Notes: a model not told the origin generated them from the sequence alone. Shown: positions 44,917-55,499, counted from the first letter of the stretch. The stretch: DNA of 64,000 bases from Bdellovibrio sp. 22V (GCF_030169785.1 NZ_CP125854.1:806001-870000); one strand, 5' to 3'. Numbers and translations: made by a program.

Positions 44917-47322
44917 TTAAGCAGCCAAGCTCTTTGATTTCTTTGGATCTTTTTTCGCGCCCGGCTTTTTTGCCGTGCTTGTTGCATTTCTGTCGAAAGC
45001 GACTGCGAAGACTTCGTCGAGGTTTTCAGCCAAGATGAAGTTGATCTTGTCTTTGAAGACTTTAGGGATATCAGCAAGATCCTTTTGGCAAGCCAATGGG
45101 ATAATGATGTTTGTAATTCCCAAGTTCAAAGCAGCAAGACATTTTTCACGGATACCACCGACCGGAAGCACGCGACCCTGAAGAGTCACTTCACCTGTCA
45201 TCGCGATATCGTGACGAACAGGAGTTCCCGTCATCAAACTCACAAGAGCTGTTGTGAGAGTGATACCAGCAGAAGGACCGTCTTTAGGGATCGCACCTGC
45301 AGGCAAGTGAACGTGGATGTCATATTTCTCGAAGAAATCCTCTGGGATGCCAAGCTCTTCCATGTGAGCACGAGCATAAGACATCGCAGCGTGAGCGGAT
45401 TCTTTCATCACATCGCCAAGTTGACCTGTGAGAGAAAGATGACCTTTACCTTTCATTTTCAAAGCTTCGACAGTCAACACTTCACCACCAGCTTGTGTCC
45501 ATGCAAGACCTTGCACAACACCTACTTGTGAGTCAGCGATCTTGTCGTCGCGTTGGAAGCGTGGAGGACCCAAGAGTTCTGGAACTGTTGTTGCGTTAAT
45601 TTCAACAAAGTTTGTCTCTTCCATCACAACCATTTTAGCCACTTTACGACATACAGAACCTACTTCACGCTCAAGGTTACGAAGACCTGCTTCGCGTGTG
45701 TAGCCTGCGATAAGGTACTTGATACCTTCGTCAGTGAACTTGATGTTCTCTTCTGTGATACCGTTGGCTTCAATTTGTCTTCTGATCAAGTGTTTCTTCG
45801 TGATCAAAAGTTTGTCGTTCTCTGTGTAACCAGGGATGTTCAAGATTTCCATACGATCGCGAAGAGCCGGCGGAATATTTTCCAACACGTTCGCTGTCGC
45901 AATGAACAACACATTTGAAAGATCGAAGTCGACGTTCAAGTAGTTGTCACGGAAAGTTGAATTCTGTTCTGGATCCAAAACCTCAAGCATTGCTGCCGAA
46001 GGATCGCCGCGGAAATCAGAACCCAATTTATCGATCTCATCGAGAACGATAACAGGATTGTTTGTTTTCGCTTGGCGAAGAGCTTGGATGATCTTACCTG
46101 GCATCGCACCTACATAAGTGCGGCGGTGACCACGGATCTCAGCTTCATCTTTCACACCACCAAGAGCGATACGGAAGTATTCACGACCCATGGCTCTTGC
46201 GATAGATTTACCAAGAGAAGTTTTACCTACGCCTGGAGGGCCGCCGAAGCAGAGGATGGGCCCTTTAAGATTTGGTTTCAATTTTCTAACAGCCAAGAAC
46301 TCCATCACGCGATCTTTAGCTTTTTCAAGCTCGTAGTGATCTTCATCAAGAATCTCTTTGGCTCTCTTAAGATCGATATGATCTTCAGATTTTTTACTCC
46401 AAGGAAGATCCGCCATCCAATCAAGGTATGTACGAACCATTGTCGCTTCGGAAGCATCTGGATGCATACGCTCCAAACGGCCCAACTGTTTCAAAGCTTC
46501 TGCTTCAACATTTGCAGGCATTCCGGCGTTAACAAGCTTCTCACGCAATTCATCCATCTCTTCAGATTTAGAATCGCCTTCGCCAAGCTCATTCTTTATA
46601 GCTTTCATTTGCTCACGCAAGAAGTACTCGCGTTGAGACTTAGACATATCTTCTTTACCGCCAGCGCGACCTTTTTGTTGAGTCTGCATAACTTCAAGTT
46701 CTGCAGCCAAGATCTCGTTAACAAGTTTCAATCTTTCTGTCGCGTCTGAAGTCTCAAGAACTTTTTGAGCGTCTTGGACTTTGATACCCAAGTTCGAAGC
46801 GATCAAGTCAGCGATACGGCCTGGATCAGAAACATCATCCAACACCAACAAGATGTCTGGAGAAAGAGGGCGACCCAAAGCGATGATGCGCTCGATGTGC
46901 TCTTTTGCAGTTCTGATCAAAGCTTCATTCTCAACAACAGTTTTCTGTGTTGGGATCTCTTCGATCTTTTCAACGGCTACTTCGAAAGAAGGAGCTGTCT
47001 TCGTGAAATTCTTTACGCGGCCTTTTGCAACACCTTGAATAAGGATTTTAACACGGCCGTCAGAAAGTTTTCTCATTCTCATGATCATCGCCACAGTACC
47101 CACTGTGTAGATGTTGTCAGGAGTTGGGTTTTCCTCAGTGATATCTTTTTGTGAAGCCAAGAAGATAAGGCGATTTTTTGCTAAAGCTTCTTCGACTGAG
47201 CGGATGGAAGCATCGCGACCTACAAACAATGGAATAATCATGTAGGGGAAAACTACGATATCTCTCACAGGTAGCATTGGAAGTGTCTGTGGGATTTCTA
47301 GAACTTTATCGTCAAAACTCAT
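44917..47322 (-). CDS. lon: ATP-dependent protease Lon
   Basis: Lon degrades misfolded and regulatory proteins in the cytoplasm. The 801-residue protein has the N-terminal LAN domain, the AAA+ P-loop GGPPGVGKTSLGKSIARAMG, and the protease domain with the catalytic Ser in PKDGPSAGIT and a Lys in LPVGGIREKCLAA. The length matches the family. GGAGG precedes the ATG at ideal spacing. It follows a terminator after the DksA pair, so it is probably a separate transcription unit. Confidence 0.97.
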   Translation of the reverse strand: MSFDDKVLEIPQTLPMLPVRDIVVFPYMIIPLFVGRDASIRSVEEALAKNRLIFLASQKDITEENPTPDNIYTVGTVAMIMRMRKLSDGRVKILIQGVAKGRVKNFTKTAPSFEVAVEKIEEIPTQKTVVENEALIRTAKEHIERIIALGRPLSPDILLVLDDVSDPGRIADLIASNLGIKVQDAQKVLETSDATERLKLVNEILAAELEVMQTQQKGRAGGKEDMSKSQREYFLREQMKAIKNELGEGDSKSEEMDELREKLVNAGMPANVEAEALKQLGRLERMHPDASEATMVRTYLDWMADLPWSKKSEDHIDLKRAKEILDEDHYELEKAKDRVMEFLAVRKLKPNLKGPILCFGGPPGVGKTSLGKSIARAMGREYFRIALGGVKDEAEIRGHRRTYVGAMPGKIIQALRQAKTNNPVIVLDEIDKLGSDFRGDPSAAMLEVLDPEQNSTFRDNYLNVDFDLSNVLFIATANVLENIPPALRDRMEILNIPGYTENDKLLITKKHLIRRQIEANGITEENIKFTDEGIKYLIAGYTREAGLRNLEREVGSVCRKVAKMVVMEETNFVEINATTVPELLGPPRFQRDDKIADSQVGVVQGLAWTQAGGEVLTVEALKMKGKGHLSLTGQLGDVMKESAHAAMSYARAHMEELGIPEDFFEKYDIHVHLPAGAIPKDGPSAGITLTTALVSLMTGTPVRHDIAMTGEVTLQGRVLPVGGIREKCLAALNLGITNIIIPLACQKDLADIPKVFKDKINFILAENLDEVFAVAFDRNATSTAKKPGAKKDPKKSKSLAA

Positions 47323-47417
47323 ACCGCTCCTCCGCGTGATGCGGGAATTGTTGATTTCTCGTATGAGTCTTCTCGGCTTGGGACGATTTTTGCTAAATGC
47401 AGTTTCAGAACTAATTT

Positions 47418-47458
47418 AAAAAATTGGACTGACATCCATGTCAGCGGACCTCGTCCAA
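47418..47458 (-). terminator. Terminator after the DksA pair
   Basis: On the minus strand TTGGAC (47458-47453) and GTCCAA (47429-47424) pair around an inner TGACA/TGTCA stem, followed by six T (47423-47418). It lies 16 bases after the first DksA-like gene's stop. Confidence 0.65.
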
Positions 47459-47474
47459 TGAGTTAAATTAGAAA

Positions 47475-47846
47475 TTACTGGAAAAGATTAGAATGGCTCT
47501 CTTGTTCTTCCATGCATTCAATACAAAGGGCTGTGAACGGTCTTGCTTGAAGACGGCGAGCTCCGATGATTTCTCCGCAGGCTTCGCACTGGCCATAGGT
47601 CCCGTCTGCGATTTTGCTAAGAGCGCGTTCGATCGCATAAAGAGCTGTGCGATCTCTTTCATGAAGATGGATAGACATGTTGTTGGAGATATCTTGAGAA
47701 GCAGCCTCTGCTTCGTCAGCGACATTCGCGATGCTGGATTGTTCAGCTTTGAATTCGTGTGTCTTATTGAGGATCGCGCTCTTTTGGAAAAGCAGCGACT
47801 CTCGCAAGTTTTTCAAATCTGTTTCTGTCAGTTCGGTTACGTTCAT
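47475..47846 (-). CDS. DksA/TraR-family zinc-finger transcription factor
   Basis: DksA-type proteins enter the RNA polymerase secondary channel and, with ppGpp, alter promoter use. The 123-residue product has a coiled coil with an acidic tip (DEAE, 44-47) and a C4 zinc finger (C87-x2-C90 and C108-x2-C111). The ATG at 47846 follows GGGGGGTGAG; a longer frame to 47915 has no such site. It is the downstream member of a tandem pair, 91 bases after its paralog. Confidence 0.9.
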   Translation of the reverse strand: MNVTELTETDLKNLRESLLFQKSAILNKTHEFKAEQSSIANVADEAEAASQDISNNMSIHLHERDRTALYAIERALSKIADGTYGQCEACGEIIGARRLQARPFTALCIECMEEQESHSNLFQ

Positions 47847-47937
47847 CTCACCCCCCGATATGATGATCCTGGCCGAAATTGGATTCCTTATTACGGGGGA
47901 TTGAGAGAGTGTCACTAAAAAAGCAGCGCGTGATTAT

Positions 47938-48309
47938 TTAGCGAGCAAACCTACGACTAACTGCTTCTCGAAGTTCTGCGCCTTCTATACTGAGGCGTGT
48001 CCAAGGAACGGCAAGCAGTCTTTCAGTTTCGATAGGTTCTTCCGTCTCTTCACAGATTCCAAAAGTTCCTTGCTCGATGCGTGCTAAAGCCATTTCAATT
48101 TCGACAAGTTGATTTCTCATACGCTCTTGAGAGACCAAGAAGGAGTGTTCCGCGATGTGAGCCACGGATTGATCCGCTTCGTCACCACCTTTTTCCACAT
48201 TCGCGAGTTCGCGTTGGGCTGTTCTGGAGCGATTCAAAACATCCTGCTTGGTGATGAGAAGTTTTCTTCTGCATTCCATTAATAAATTTTCAGAAATATG
48301 GCTCTTCAT
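47938..48309 (-). CDS. DksA-like protein lacking zinc-finger cysteines
   Basis: The 123-residue product has the same length as its neighbour and aligns with it: coiled coil, acidic tip DEAD (43-46), and a C-terminal region in which the zinc ligands are C86, T89, S107 and G110. Only one of four cysteines remains. The C-x-x-T pattern resembles the zinc-independent DksA2 of Pseudomonas. AAGGGGG precedes the ATG. It probably binds RNA polymerase without zinc; this is inference. Confidence 0.82.
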   Translation of the reverse strand: MKSHISENLLMECRRKLLITKQDVLNRSRTAQRELANVEKGGDEADQSVAHIAEHSFLVSQERMRNQLVEIEMALARIEQGTFGICEETEEPIETERLLAVPWTRLSIEGAELREAVSRRFAR

Positions 48310-48417
48310 AACAACCCCCTTCTATAGACTTGAGCGACTCTGTGTCAGCTCGTGTTCCTTAGACTGGACACCCAAAAGAGGGGGTTAATTTTTTGTCATT
48401 AAATTATTTTATGGGAG

Positions 48418-50082
48418 CTATTTATGAGCCTTAAACGGGATAACCTCACCTTTATCCACAGTTAAAGCGGAAACGGGGCGTTCAATCTCCCTTTCGGCAT
48501 TCATATTGAGCAGCCCCAAAGAGCCCGGAAACTTGTTTAAAGACGTCAGGCGCTGCGTAAGTTCTTCGCGGGAAGACGCTCCCGAAGCGATGAGCTGGCG
48601 CAAAATAAGGCCTGAATCGTAGGCTTGGATTTCAATCAAGGAAGGCTCTTCGTTGTAAATATTTTTGTATTCACTGATGAAACGCGATCTATCGTGCGCT
48701 GTCGGAGACATACTATCTACGAAAAGCAGACTGTTAGCGAAATTGCCGGCGCGACGAGCGACGTCTTTTGTATTCCACAAATTCGTGCCAAGCAGTCTCA
48801 CACCTTTCACGTCGTTATAAGAAAGCATCGCGGAAATTTGTCCCATCGCTTTTACACTGTCGGGAATATAGATCGCATCGAAATCCGTAATAGGAGGAAG
48901 AACTGTTTCCAAATTGGACTGACGGACGGAGCGCTTTTTATCCGTCTGTTTTAACTCTTTAAGGCGAACTGCGAACTCGTCCTGGCGAGCTTCACCAAAA
49001 TAAGTTCCGACAAGACGTTGAATCACCAGACGGAAATCAGTTTCTTTTGTAGAGTAAACTTGCACAGCCGTGATTTGCCCGCCGCGCGCCAAAACTTCAT
49101 CCCAGAAGATGTTTGTAAATTCGACGCCATAAGGATCGTTTGGATAAAGAATGGCGAACTTTCGCATGCCCATGTCTTCCATCGCTGTACGAACCAAAGC
49201 GCGCACTTGCATTCCGCTTGTTAAAGAATTTCTGAAGACATTCGGGCCGATCTCTGTAAGGCCAGAGCGTTGTGAGAGCGCAAGCGAAGGCACGCCGAGC
49301 TCGTCCGATTTTGCCGCGACGGCTGGAGCTGTTTTACTAAGAAGACTTCCCACAATGGCAATGACATTGTCTTCTTTCACAAGTCTTTCAACACCACGAC
49401 GAGCAGAATCAGGATTTCCTTCACTGTCCATCACGGCTAAATTAAATCCCGAACCTGGAATATGAAGACCTAGGCCCATTTCAAGTCCGCGCAAAGCTCT
49501 TTGTCCAACCGGAGCATTCTTGCCGCTCAAGGGCAGGATCACGCCGACAGTTTGTGATTGCACTGCTTTTGAAGACTCTAACTGCTGAATGATTTCTTGT
49601 GCGCGCAAAGCGAGATCCGTGCCCGGCACAAAATCCATTACGCCTGAAAAATATTTTTTGGCATCGGAAGTGTCTTTACGATCCAAAGCCATTTCGCCTA
49701 AACGATACATGGCGTGGGCACGCAAGTATCCAAAGTCGGAATCATCGGCGACTTCTTCAAGCTGTTCATCGTTAAGTTTGTTTTCGACGATGTCGATCGC
49801 GCGAAGACGATAGGCCTCTTGATCTTGCTTCGGAGCCTGAACGGATTGCGTGACCAAAGCTTTCAGATAAACCATCGCATCGTCGGTTTTCTGTGCGGCC
49901 TCTGGAAGCTTCAATGTTTCTGTTTCAATTTTCTCGGGTTTGCTCGGAGTCATTCCGCCGATGGCTTTGGGTTGTTTTTGCGATGCCGTCGGTGGTCTGA
50001 ATGGCGGGCGTTTTCTTGTTGCGACAGTTGTACAAGAGACTAAAAGGCAAGCGCCCAGCAAAAGTGAAAATCCCGATTTCAT
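48418..50082 (-). CDS. Lipoprotein with type I periplasmic-binding fold (LpoA-like)
   Basis: The 554-residue product has a lipoprotein signal (LVSC, Cys17), then a Pro-rich tether and TPR-like helices (about 60-165). A Peripla_BP_6-type domain follows (from about 180, [20 protein letters not shown]). This order is that of LpoA, an outer-membrane activator of penicillin-binding proteins, but amino-acid-binding ABC components share the fold. It overlaps dnaJ by 4 bases. The LpoA-like role is favoured by the tether and TPR region, not proven. Confidence 0.78.
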   Translation of the reverse strand: MKSGFSLLLGACLLVSCTTVATRKRPPFRPPTASQKQPKAIGGMTPSKPEKIETETLKLPEAAQKTDDAMVYLKALVTQSVQAPKQDQEAYRLRAIDIVENKLNDEQLEEVADDSDFGYLRAHAMYRLGEMALDRKDTSDAKKYFSGVMDFVPGTDLALRAQEIIQQLESSKAVQSQTVGVILPLSGKNAPVGQRALRGLEMGLGLHIPGSGFNLAVMDSEGNPDSARRGVERLVKEDNVIAIVGSLLSKTAPAVAAKSDELGVPSLALSQRSGLTEIGPNVFRNSLTSGMQVRALVRTAMEDMGMRKFAILYPNDPYGVEFTNIFWDEVLARGGQITAVQVYSTKETDFRLVIQRLVGTYFGEARQDEFAVRLKELKQTDKKRSVRQSNLETVLPPITDFDAIYIPDSVKAMGQISAMLSYNDVKGVRLLGTNLWNTKDVARRAGNFANSLLFVDSMSPTAHDRSRFISEYKNIYNEEPSLIEIQAYDSGLILRQLIASGASSREELTQRLTSLNKFPGSLGLLNMNAEREIERPVSALTVDKGEVIPFKAHK

Positions 50083-51089
50083 TTTCTGTTCCTCATAAGT
50101 TGAGACACTTTATCTTGGAAAGCTTTCACTAAAGGTGTTGTCTCTGCAGATTTCGAAAGCTCTTCAATCAATTCTTTTTGTCGTGAAGACAAGTGGTGAG
50201 GCGTATCGACAACCACTTTAACTAACATGTCTCCCGATCCGAAACCGCCCAGTTTCGGAAAACCTTTGCCTTTAAGACGGAAGGTCTGGCCGGAGTGAGT
50301 TCCCGGCGGAATACGAATCATCGCTTTTCCAGTGAGAGTCGGCACTTCGATGTTTGTTCCCAGGATGGCATCCGTATACATAATCGGAAGATCCAAAGTG
50401 ACATCGTTTTCGTTTCTCTTAAAGAGAGGATGATCTTGAATATTGATGATAACGTAAAGATCGCCGGCGGAGCCTGCTCCCGATGTGGAGTCGCCTTCGC
50501 CCGCAAGTTTCAATCGTTGGCCTTCTTTAACTCCGGCAGGAACATTCACCGAAAGCTTTGCGGATTCTTCTTTACCGCTGCGTTGGCGCATGAAGCTGAT
50601 AACTTTTTCTGTACCCAGAGCGGATTCTTCGAAAGAGATATTCAAAGTATAGCGAAGGTCCGTGCCTTTCGCTTGTTGGCGACGGCCGCCGCGTGCGCCC
50701 GCAGCACCTGGACCACCGCGAGCACCGAAAATTTCACTAAACACATCGCCGAAAATATCTTGGAAGGGATCACCGCCTTGGCCGTGACCAGCACCGCCTG
50801 CTCCTCCACCAAAACCACCGAATCCGCCAGCACCGCCAAAAGGACCACCAGCTCCACCGAAGCCTTGAGAACCCGCATGTCCAAATTGATCGTACATGTC
50901 GCGTTTTTTCTGATCGCTCAAAACATCGTAGGCTTCGCTGATTTCTTTGAATTTTTCTTCTGCCTTTTTATCACCGGGATTCTTGTCCGGGTGAAACTGC
51001 ATCGCCAATTTGCGATAGGCTTTCTTGATCTCTTCCGCGGAAGCAGATCTTGAAACACCTAAAATGGAGTAGAAGTCCTTCTTAGCCAA
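50079..51089 (-). CDS. dnaJ: DnaJ-type co-chaperone, class B (no zinc finger)
   Basis: The protein stimulates DnaK ATPase and delivers substrates. The 336-residue product has the J domain (1-70) with HPD at 33-35, a Gly/Phe-rich linker (about 72-140) and two C-terminal substrate-binding domains. The CxxCxGxG zinc repeats of class A DnaJ are absent, so it is closer to CbpA/DnaJ class B. It lies 11 bases after grpE, but dnaK is not in the window. Confidence 0.93.
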   Translation of the reverse strand: MAKKDFYSILGVSRSASAEEIKKAYRKLAMQFHPDKNPGDKKAEEKFKEISEAYDVLSDQKKRDMYDQFGHAGSQGFGGAGGPFGGAGGFGGFGGGAGGAGHGQGGDPFQDIFGDVFSEIFGARGGPGAAGARGGRRQQAKGTDLRYTLNISFEESALGTEKVISFMRQRSGKEESAKLSVNVPAGVKEGQRLKLAGEGDSTSGAGSAGDLYVIINIQDHPLFKRNENDVTLDLPIMYTDAILGTNIEVPTLTGKAMIRIPPGTHSGQTFRLKGKGFPKLGGFGSGDMLVKVVVDTPHHLSSRQKELIEELSKSAETTPLVKAFQDKVSQLMRNRK

Positions 51090-51100
51090 TCGGCACCCTC

Positions 51101-51619
51101 TTATTCAGGTTTCTTCGCAACTACGACTTGGCCTGTGCGAATAACTTTATCGTGAAGTTTATATGGCTTCTTAAATACGCGAGCAATGTGCCCTGGCGCC
51201 ACTTGATCGGTGGCTTCACTGCTGAGGGCTTCATGAACTGCGGGGTCAAACGGAGCCCCTTGAGATGGAACCTCTTGAACAGAGTGACGTTGCAATAGAC
51301 CTCTTAATTCCTGAGCCGTCATTTCAATCCCTTGTTTAAAAGAGTTGAAATTTTCCGCTGTGACGTTGAACTGCAAAGCGCGTTCGAAATTATCAACAAC
51401 ATCCAAAAGATCGCGAATAAAACGCTCACCGCCGTATTTCAACAAATCGGCACGTTCTTTAATGGCGTTTCTTTTATAATTCTCAAATTCCGCGCGAAGA
51501 TAAAGATAGTCGTTCTTAAATTTTTCAGCTTGCTCTTGCAGCTTTTGAATTTCAGAAGTGGCTTCAAGATTTTCGGCCTTGGGTGTGTTTGAATTTTGAG
51601 AGTTGTTTTCCTCTGACAT
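51101..51619 (-). CDS. grpE: Nucleotide exchange factor GrpE
   Basis: GrpE releases ADP from DnaK. The 172-residue protein has an Asn/Glu-rich N terminus, a long coiled coil ([20 protein letters not shown], then [20 protein letters not shown]), and a C-terminal beta domain ending RPAQVVVAK-like ([13 protein letters not shown]). The ATG at 51619 is preceded by AAAGGAC; a longer frame to 51670 is less likely. It is first in a unit with dnaJ. Confidence 0.95.
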   Translation of the reverse strand: MSEENNSQNSNTPKAENLEATSEIQKLQEQAEKFKNDYLYLRAEFENYKRNAIKERADLLKYGGERFIRDLLDVVDNFERALQFNVTAENFNSFKQGIEMTAQELRGLLQRHSVQEVPSQGAPFDPAVHEALSSEATDQVAPGHIARVFKKPYKLHDKVIRTGQVVVAKKPE

Positions 51620-51641
51620 GACACGTCCTTTCGCAATACTT

Positions 51642-51670
51642 AAGATTGTGTATTCATTTGGGAATGTCAA
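51642..51670 (-). promoter_or_regulatory. Candidate promoter of grpE-dnaJ
   Basis: On the minus strand TTGACA (51670-51665) and AATCTT (51647-51642) are spaced 17 bases. No CIRCE element or clear heat-shock sigma motif was seen near it. Confidence 0.45.
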
Positions 51671-51700
51671 TGTGCGGAGAGCGAATGAAAAGGACCTGGA

Positions 51701-52879
51701 CTAGGGGTAAAGATCCTCAGCAAAAAAGGTCAATTCTTGAAATACACGGTTGCTGATGACAAGGCCTTCACGAGTTAAAGACCAATGCCCGTCGTCATGT
51801 TGAACCCATGCTTTTTTCTGCAGACCCGTTAAAAGAAATTTCACTTTTTCCACAACGTAATCGGGAAATTTTGCGGCAAGTTTTTCGTCGCTGAGACCGC
51901 GCATTAAACGCATCGAAGTATGACAAAAGTCTGTAAGAGCTTGGTGCATCTCTAAAACTTCAAACTGCCCAACGGGGAGGTGTTTCTGCGGAGAAGAAAA
52001 CTCCTGGCTGTCGAATGCAAGGATCTGTTTTTGGTATTCGCCAATGGAATTGAGATTCCAATAACGCGTTCCCCAAGGCGACTCTTTTGAATAGGAATGT
52101 GCGCTAAGTCCCAAGCTCCAATAAGGCTCATCCACCCAATACAACAGATTATGTCGTGACTCATATCCGGGAATGGCAAAATTCGAGATTTCGTATTGCT
52201 GAAAACCTTTTTTTGTCAGTTCATCCGCAATGATGTCGAACATTTCAACTTGCTCGTCATCCACCGGCCGCCCTTTTGACAACGGATGACCATCAGGCAC
52301 TGTCAGACAGTAAGGGCTGATATGTTTGGCGCCCTGTTCGATCGCGATTTTCACATCGTTCTTCAGTCCTTCAACAGTTTGTGAAGGCAGCGCAAAAAGA
52401 ATATCGAAACTGAAATTAAGATTGTGAGCTCGCAAAAGGTCGAGCGTCTCGAGAGTTTGTTTCGCAGAATGCTCGCGATGAACCATCTTCAAAAGTTTGT
52501 CATCAAAGGTTTGAGCGCCCACACTGAAACGATTTACTCCGGCATCCAAATAGATTTTGAGTTTGTCTTCGTTGATTGTTGCCGGATTGATCTCAATTGT
52601 GATTTCCGTGTCAGGTCCAGTTGTATATCCGTATCTACCCAGCTCTTTGATAATCGATACAATGAGAGGAGCGGGTATCAGACTCGGAGTTCCGCCACCG
52701 AAATAAAGCGTGTCGAGTTTTTGAGGTGTGTAATAGCGGTGCTTCTGACGAATTTCTTTAAACAGCAATTCGACGTACTGATCCGGCGGCAAAATTTTAC
52801 TTTGCTCATAAGTCGCGAAGTCACAGTAAGTGCAGCGCTGGATACAATAAGGAATATGAACGTAGACGCCAAATGCCAT
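51701..52879 (-). CDS. hemW: Radical SAM heme chaperone HemW
   Basis: HemW is a radical SAM family protein that binds and transfers heme. It is often annotated as HemN-like, although it lacks coproporphyrinogen oxidase activity. The 392-residue product starts MAFGVYVHIPYCIQRCTYCD, with the iron-sulfur motif C12-x3-C16-x2-C19, and has GGGTPSLIP and PYCLTVPDGHPL further on. The first ATG is the only sensible start. It is divergent from the M16 protease gene, with 16 bases between start codons and no visible ribosome binding site. Confidence 0.9.
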   Translation of the reverse strand: MAFGVYVHIPYCIQRCTYCDFATYEQSKILPPDQYVELLFKEIRQKHRYYTPQKLDTLYFGGGTPSLIPAPLIVSIIKELGRYGYTTGPDTEITIEINPATINEDKLKIYLDAGVNRFSVGAQTFDDKLLKMVHREHSAKQTLETLDLLRAHNLNFSFDILFALPSQTVEGLKNDVKIAIEQGAKHISPYCLTVPDGHPLSKGRPVDDEQVEMFDIIADELTKKGFQQYEISNFAIPGYESRHNLLYWVDEPYWSLGLSAHSYSKESPWGTRYWNLNSIGEYQKQILAFDSQEFSSPQKHLPVGQFEVLEMHQALTDFCHTSMRLMRGLSDEKLAAKFPDYVVEKVKFLLTGLQKKAWVQHDDGHWSLTREGLVISNRVFQELTFFAEDLYP

Positions 52880-52895
52880 GGGAGTTATCTAGAGT

Positions 52896-55499
52896 ATGTC
52901 TAAAAAATTTCAACTAAAAAACGGTCTGAAAGTCCTTTTCTTAGAAAGTCACAAATCCCCGGTGGTTTCAGTGCAAATGTGGGTGAAGACAGGCTCGGCT
53001 GATGAAAAAAAGGGAGAAGAGGGCATTTCTCACTTTATTGAGCATTTGGTTTTTAAAGGCACACGCAAGTATGGCGTCGGCGAAATCGCCGCGACAGTAG
53101 AAGGTTCCGGCGGGGAGCTGAATGCTTACACTTCTTTTGACCAAACGGTCTTTTACGTCACGATTTCCAAACAATTCACCAATGTCGCTTTAGACGTCAT
53201 TAGCGAAATGATGGGCTTTCCGACGTTTGACCCGCAGGAAATCGACAACGAGCGGGAAGTCGTTATTGAAGAAATTAAGAGAGGCCAAGACAGTCCCGGC
53301 CGTCGCGCCAGCCAGCTTCTTTTCACGAACGTTTTCAAAAAACACCCTTATGGCCGTCCCGTCATCGGTTATGACAAGGTCGTGCGCAAAGTTTCTGTTA
53401 AAAAAATCCGCGAGTATTATCAAAGCCGTTACGTTCCTTCGAACATGTTCCTGGTTATTGCGGGCGACTTTGAATCCAAGGAAATGAAAAAGAAGGTCGA
53501 AGAAATGTTCGGCTCCTTCGAACCTTTCAAACTTCGTAAGGTGTCACGCGGAAAGGAACCTGCACAAAAAGGCATCCGCATTAAAGTCGAACAAGCTAAG
53601 TTCGAGCAAACGACTGGTTATCTGACATGGAGAATTCCTTCAGTTAAAAATAAAGACATTGCCGCCCTTGAAGTTCTTTCCGCGATTCTGGGACAGGGCG
53701 ATTCATCGCGCCTTATGCAAAGCTTGCGTATCCGTGAACCCCTGACAAACTCTGTGGGCTCGTTCAGCTACTCTATGCAGGATGACGGCTTGTTCGCGAT
53801 TTCTTTTAATTTGGAAAAAGAAAATCTGGCGCGCGCTTTAGCGACGATGATTCCGGAAATCACGCGCTTGATTGAAGAGCCTCCGACAGCGGCGGAAATG
53901 CAGAAAGCTATTACGAACTTCGCGAGCCATGAAGTTTATTCCATGGAGACTGTGGATAACATTGCGAGAAAAGCCGGAAGCAATGAATTCTATTACGGCG
54001 ATCACGATTTCTATCGCAAGTACATGAAGCAGGTTTATACATTGAAGCCTGAAGATATCCAAAAAGTGGCAAAAAAGTATTTCAAAGCCGATGCTTTCGG
54101 TTTGTCTTTAATGACAAACATGGAAAAGAAAGAGGCGGAAAAAATCCTTAAGTCTTTTGCCAAGGATTTGAATAAGACTTTGGCGCGCACAAAAATCTCG
54201 AAGCGAAAAGAAAAATTCGTTGCCAAAAAATTCAATATTAATGCAGAAGCGGTGAAGCATACTCCGGAAACGCAAAGAATCGTTCTTTCTTCCGGCGCGA
54301 CGCTTTTGATTCGCGAACAAAAAGACACTCCTTATGTCGCGATGAAAGCGGCTTTCTTGGGGGGCGTTCGCGTTGAAAAGGAAAATCAGAACGGTTTGAC
54401 CGAGCTGTTCTCTCGCAACTGGCTGTCCGGATCTAAAAAGTTCAGTGAAGACGACATCAACCTTCGTGTGGATGAACTAGCAGCGGGCATTGGGGCTTTT
54501 GGCGGAAGAAACTCCGCGGGACTTTCCATGGACTACTTGTCGCCGTTTGAAGATCGCATGCTTGAGGTGTACGCTGATTCGCTTTTGAATCCGCAATTCC
54601 CCGAACAGATTCTTGAGCGTGAAAAAGTCGTGATTAAGAACCAAATCAAGTCGCGCAACGATAATCCTGCGCAAATCTGTGTTCTTAACTTCATGAAGGA
54701 AATCTTTAGGGGTCATCCTTACTCGCGCGACCTCATTGGAAGTGAAGAGTCGATCAACGCGATCACCAGCCAAGATCTAAAAGATTATTACAAGAAAATC
54801 GCGCACGCTAAGAATGTAACTTTCTCGGTTGTCGGCGATGTGGATACGAAGAAGTGGGTGAAAACTCTTGAAGAGATCACGAAAGAGCTTCCTAAGGGTG
54901 AAAAGATCACCAACAGCTTCGCCGTCGAGCCTTTGCAGCAAGATAAAAAGCTTTTCACAGAGCTTAAAAAAGAACAAACCCACATTATCGTAGGTTATCC
55001 AGGCCTGACGCTAAAAGATCCAAACAGATTCACTCTGGAAATCATTCAATCTATTTTGAGTGGTCAAGGTGGTCGTCTGTTCCTGGAGCTCCGTGATAAA
55101 AACTCCCTCGCTTATTCCGTGTCGCCAATGCACATGGAAGGCTTGGAGTGTGGATATTTTGGTGGATATATCGGTTGTTCGCCAGAGAAGTCCGAAAAAG
55201 CGATTCAAATGCTGAAAGCTGAATTCCAAAAACTTGCGGAAACGAAAATCAGCGCAGAAGAACTAACGAGAGCGCAACGTTATTTGATCGGTCGTCACGA
55301 CATCGAATTACAAAGAAAGAGCACGATTGGAAATGCGATTCTTTTTGATGATATCTATGGTTTGGATTATCGCGAAAGCCTGGATGTGGCCGATAAATAT
55401 TTCGCCGTAACGCCTGAAGATGTTCAAAAGATGGCGCAAAGAATTTTCTCGCAGCCAACGATTGTGAGTCTTGTGGGGCCTTCTGACGTGAAATTATAG
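52896..55499 (+). CDS. M16-family zinc protease (two tandem M16 halves)
   Basis: M16 (pitrilysin/insulysin clan) proteases degrade peptides in a clam-shell chamber. The 867-residue product has the inverted zinc motif HFIEH (46-50) followed by the downstream Glu region in an N-terminal M16 half, and a second M16-like half from about residue 450 that lacks the zinc motif. No clear signal peptide is seen. Its start codon lies 16 bases from that of hemW. Its 3' end overlaps the next gene by 6 bases. Confidence 0.92.
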   Translation: MSKKFQLKNGLKVLFLESHKSPVVSVQMWVKTGSADEKKGEEGISHFIEHLVFKGTRKYGVGEIAATVEGSGGELNAYTSFDQTVFYVTISKQFTNVALDVISEMMGFPTFDPQEIDNEREVVIEEIKRGQDSPGRRASQLLFTNVFKKHPYGRPVIGYDKVVRKVSVKKIREYYQSRYVPSNMFLVIAGDFESKEMKKKVEEMFGSFEPFKLRKVSRGKEPAQKGIRIKVEQAKFEQTTGYLTWRIPSVKNKDIAALEVLSAILGQGDSSRLMQSLRIREPLTNSVGSFSYSMQDDGLFAISFNLEKENLARALATMIPEITRLIEEPPTAAEMQKAITNFASHEVYSMETVDNIARKAGSNEFYYGDHDFYRKYMKQVYTLKPEDIQKVAKKYFKADAFGLSLMTNMEKKEAEKILKSFAKDLNKTLARTKISKRKEKFVAKKFNINAEAVKHTPETQRIVLSSGATLLIREQKDTPYVAMKAAFLGGVRVEKENQNGLTELFSRNWLSGSKKFSEDDINLRVDELAAGIGAFGGRNSAGLSMDYLSPFEDRMLEVYADSLLNPQFPEQILEREKVVIKNQIKSRNDNPAQICVLNFMKEIFRGHPYSRDLIGSEESINAITSQDLKDYYKKIAHAKNVTFSVVGDVDTKKWVKTLEEITKELPKGEKITNSFAVEPLQQDKKLFTELKKEQTHIIVGYPGLTLKDPNRFTLEIIQSILSGQGGRLFLELRDKNSLAYSVSPMHMEGLECGYFGGYIGCSPEKSEKAIQMLKAEFQKLAETKISAEELTRAQRYLIGRHDIELQRKSTIGNAILFDDIYGLDYRESLDVADKYFAVTPEDVQKMAQRIFSQPTIVSLVGPSDVKL

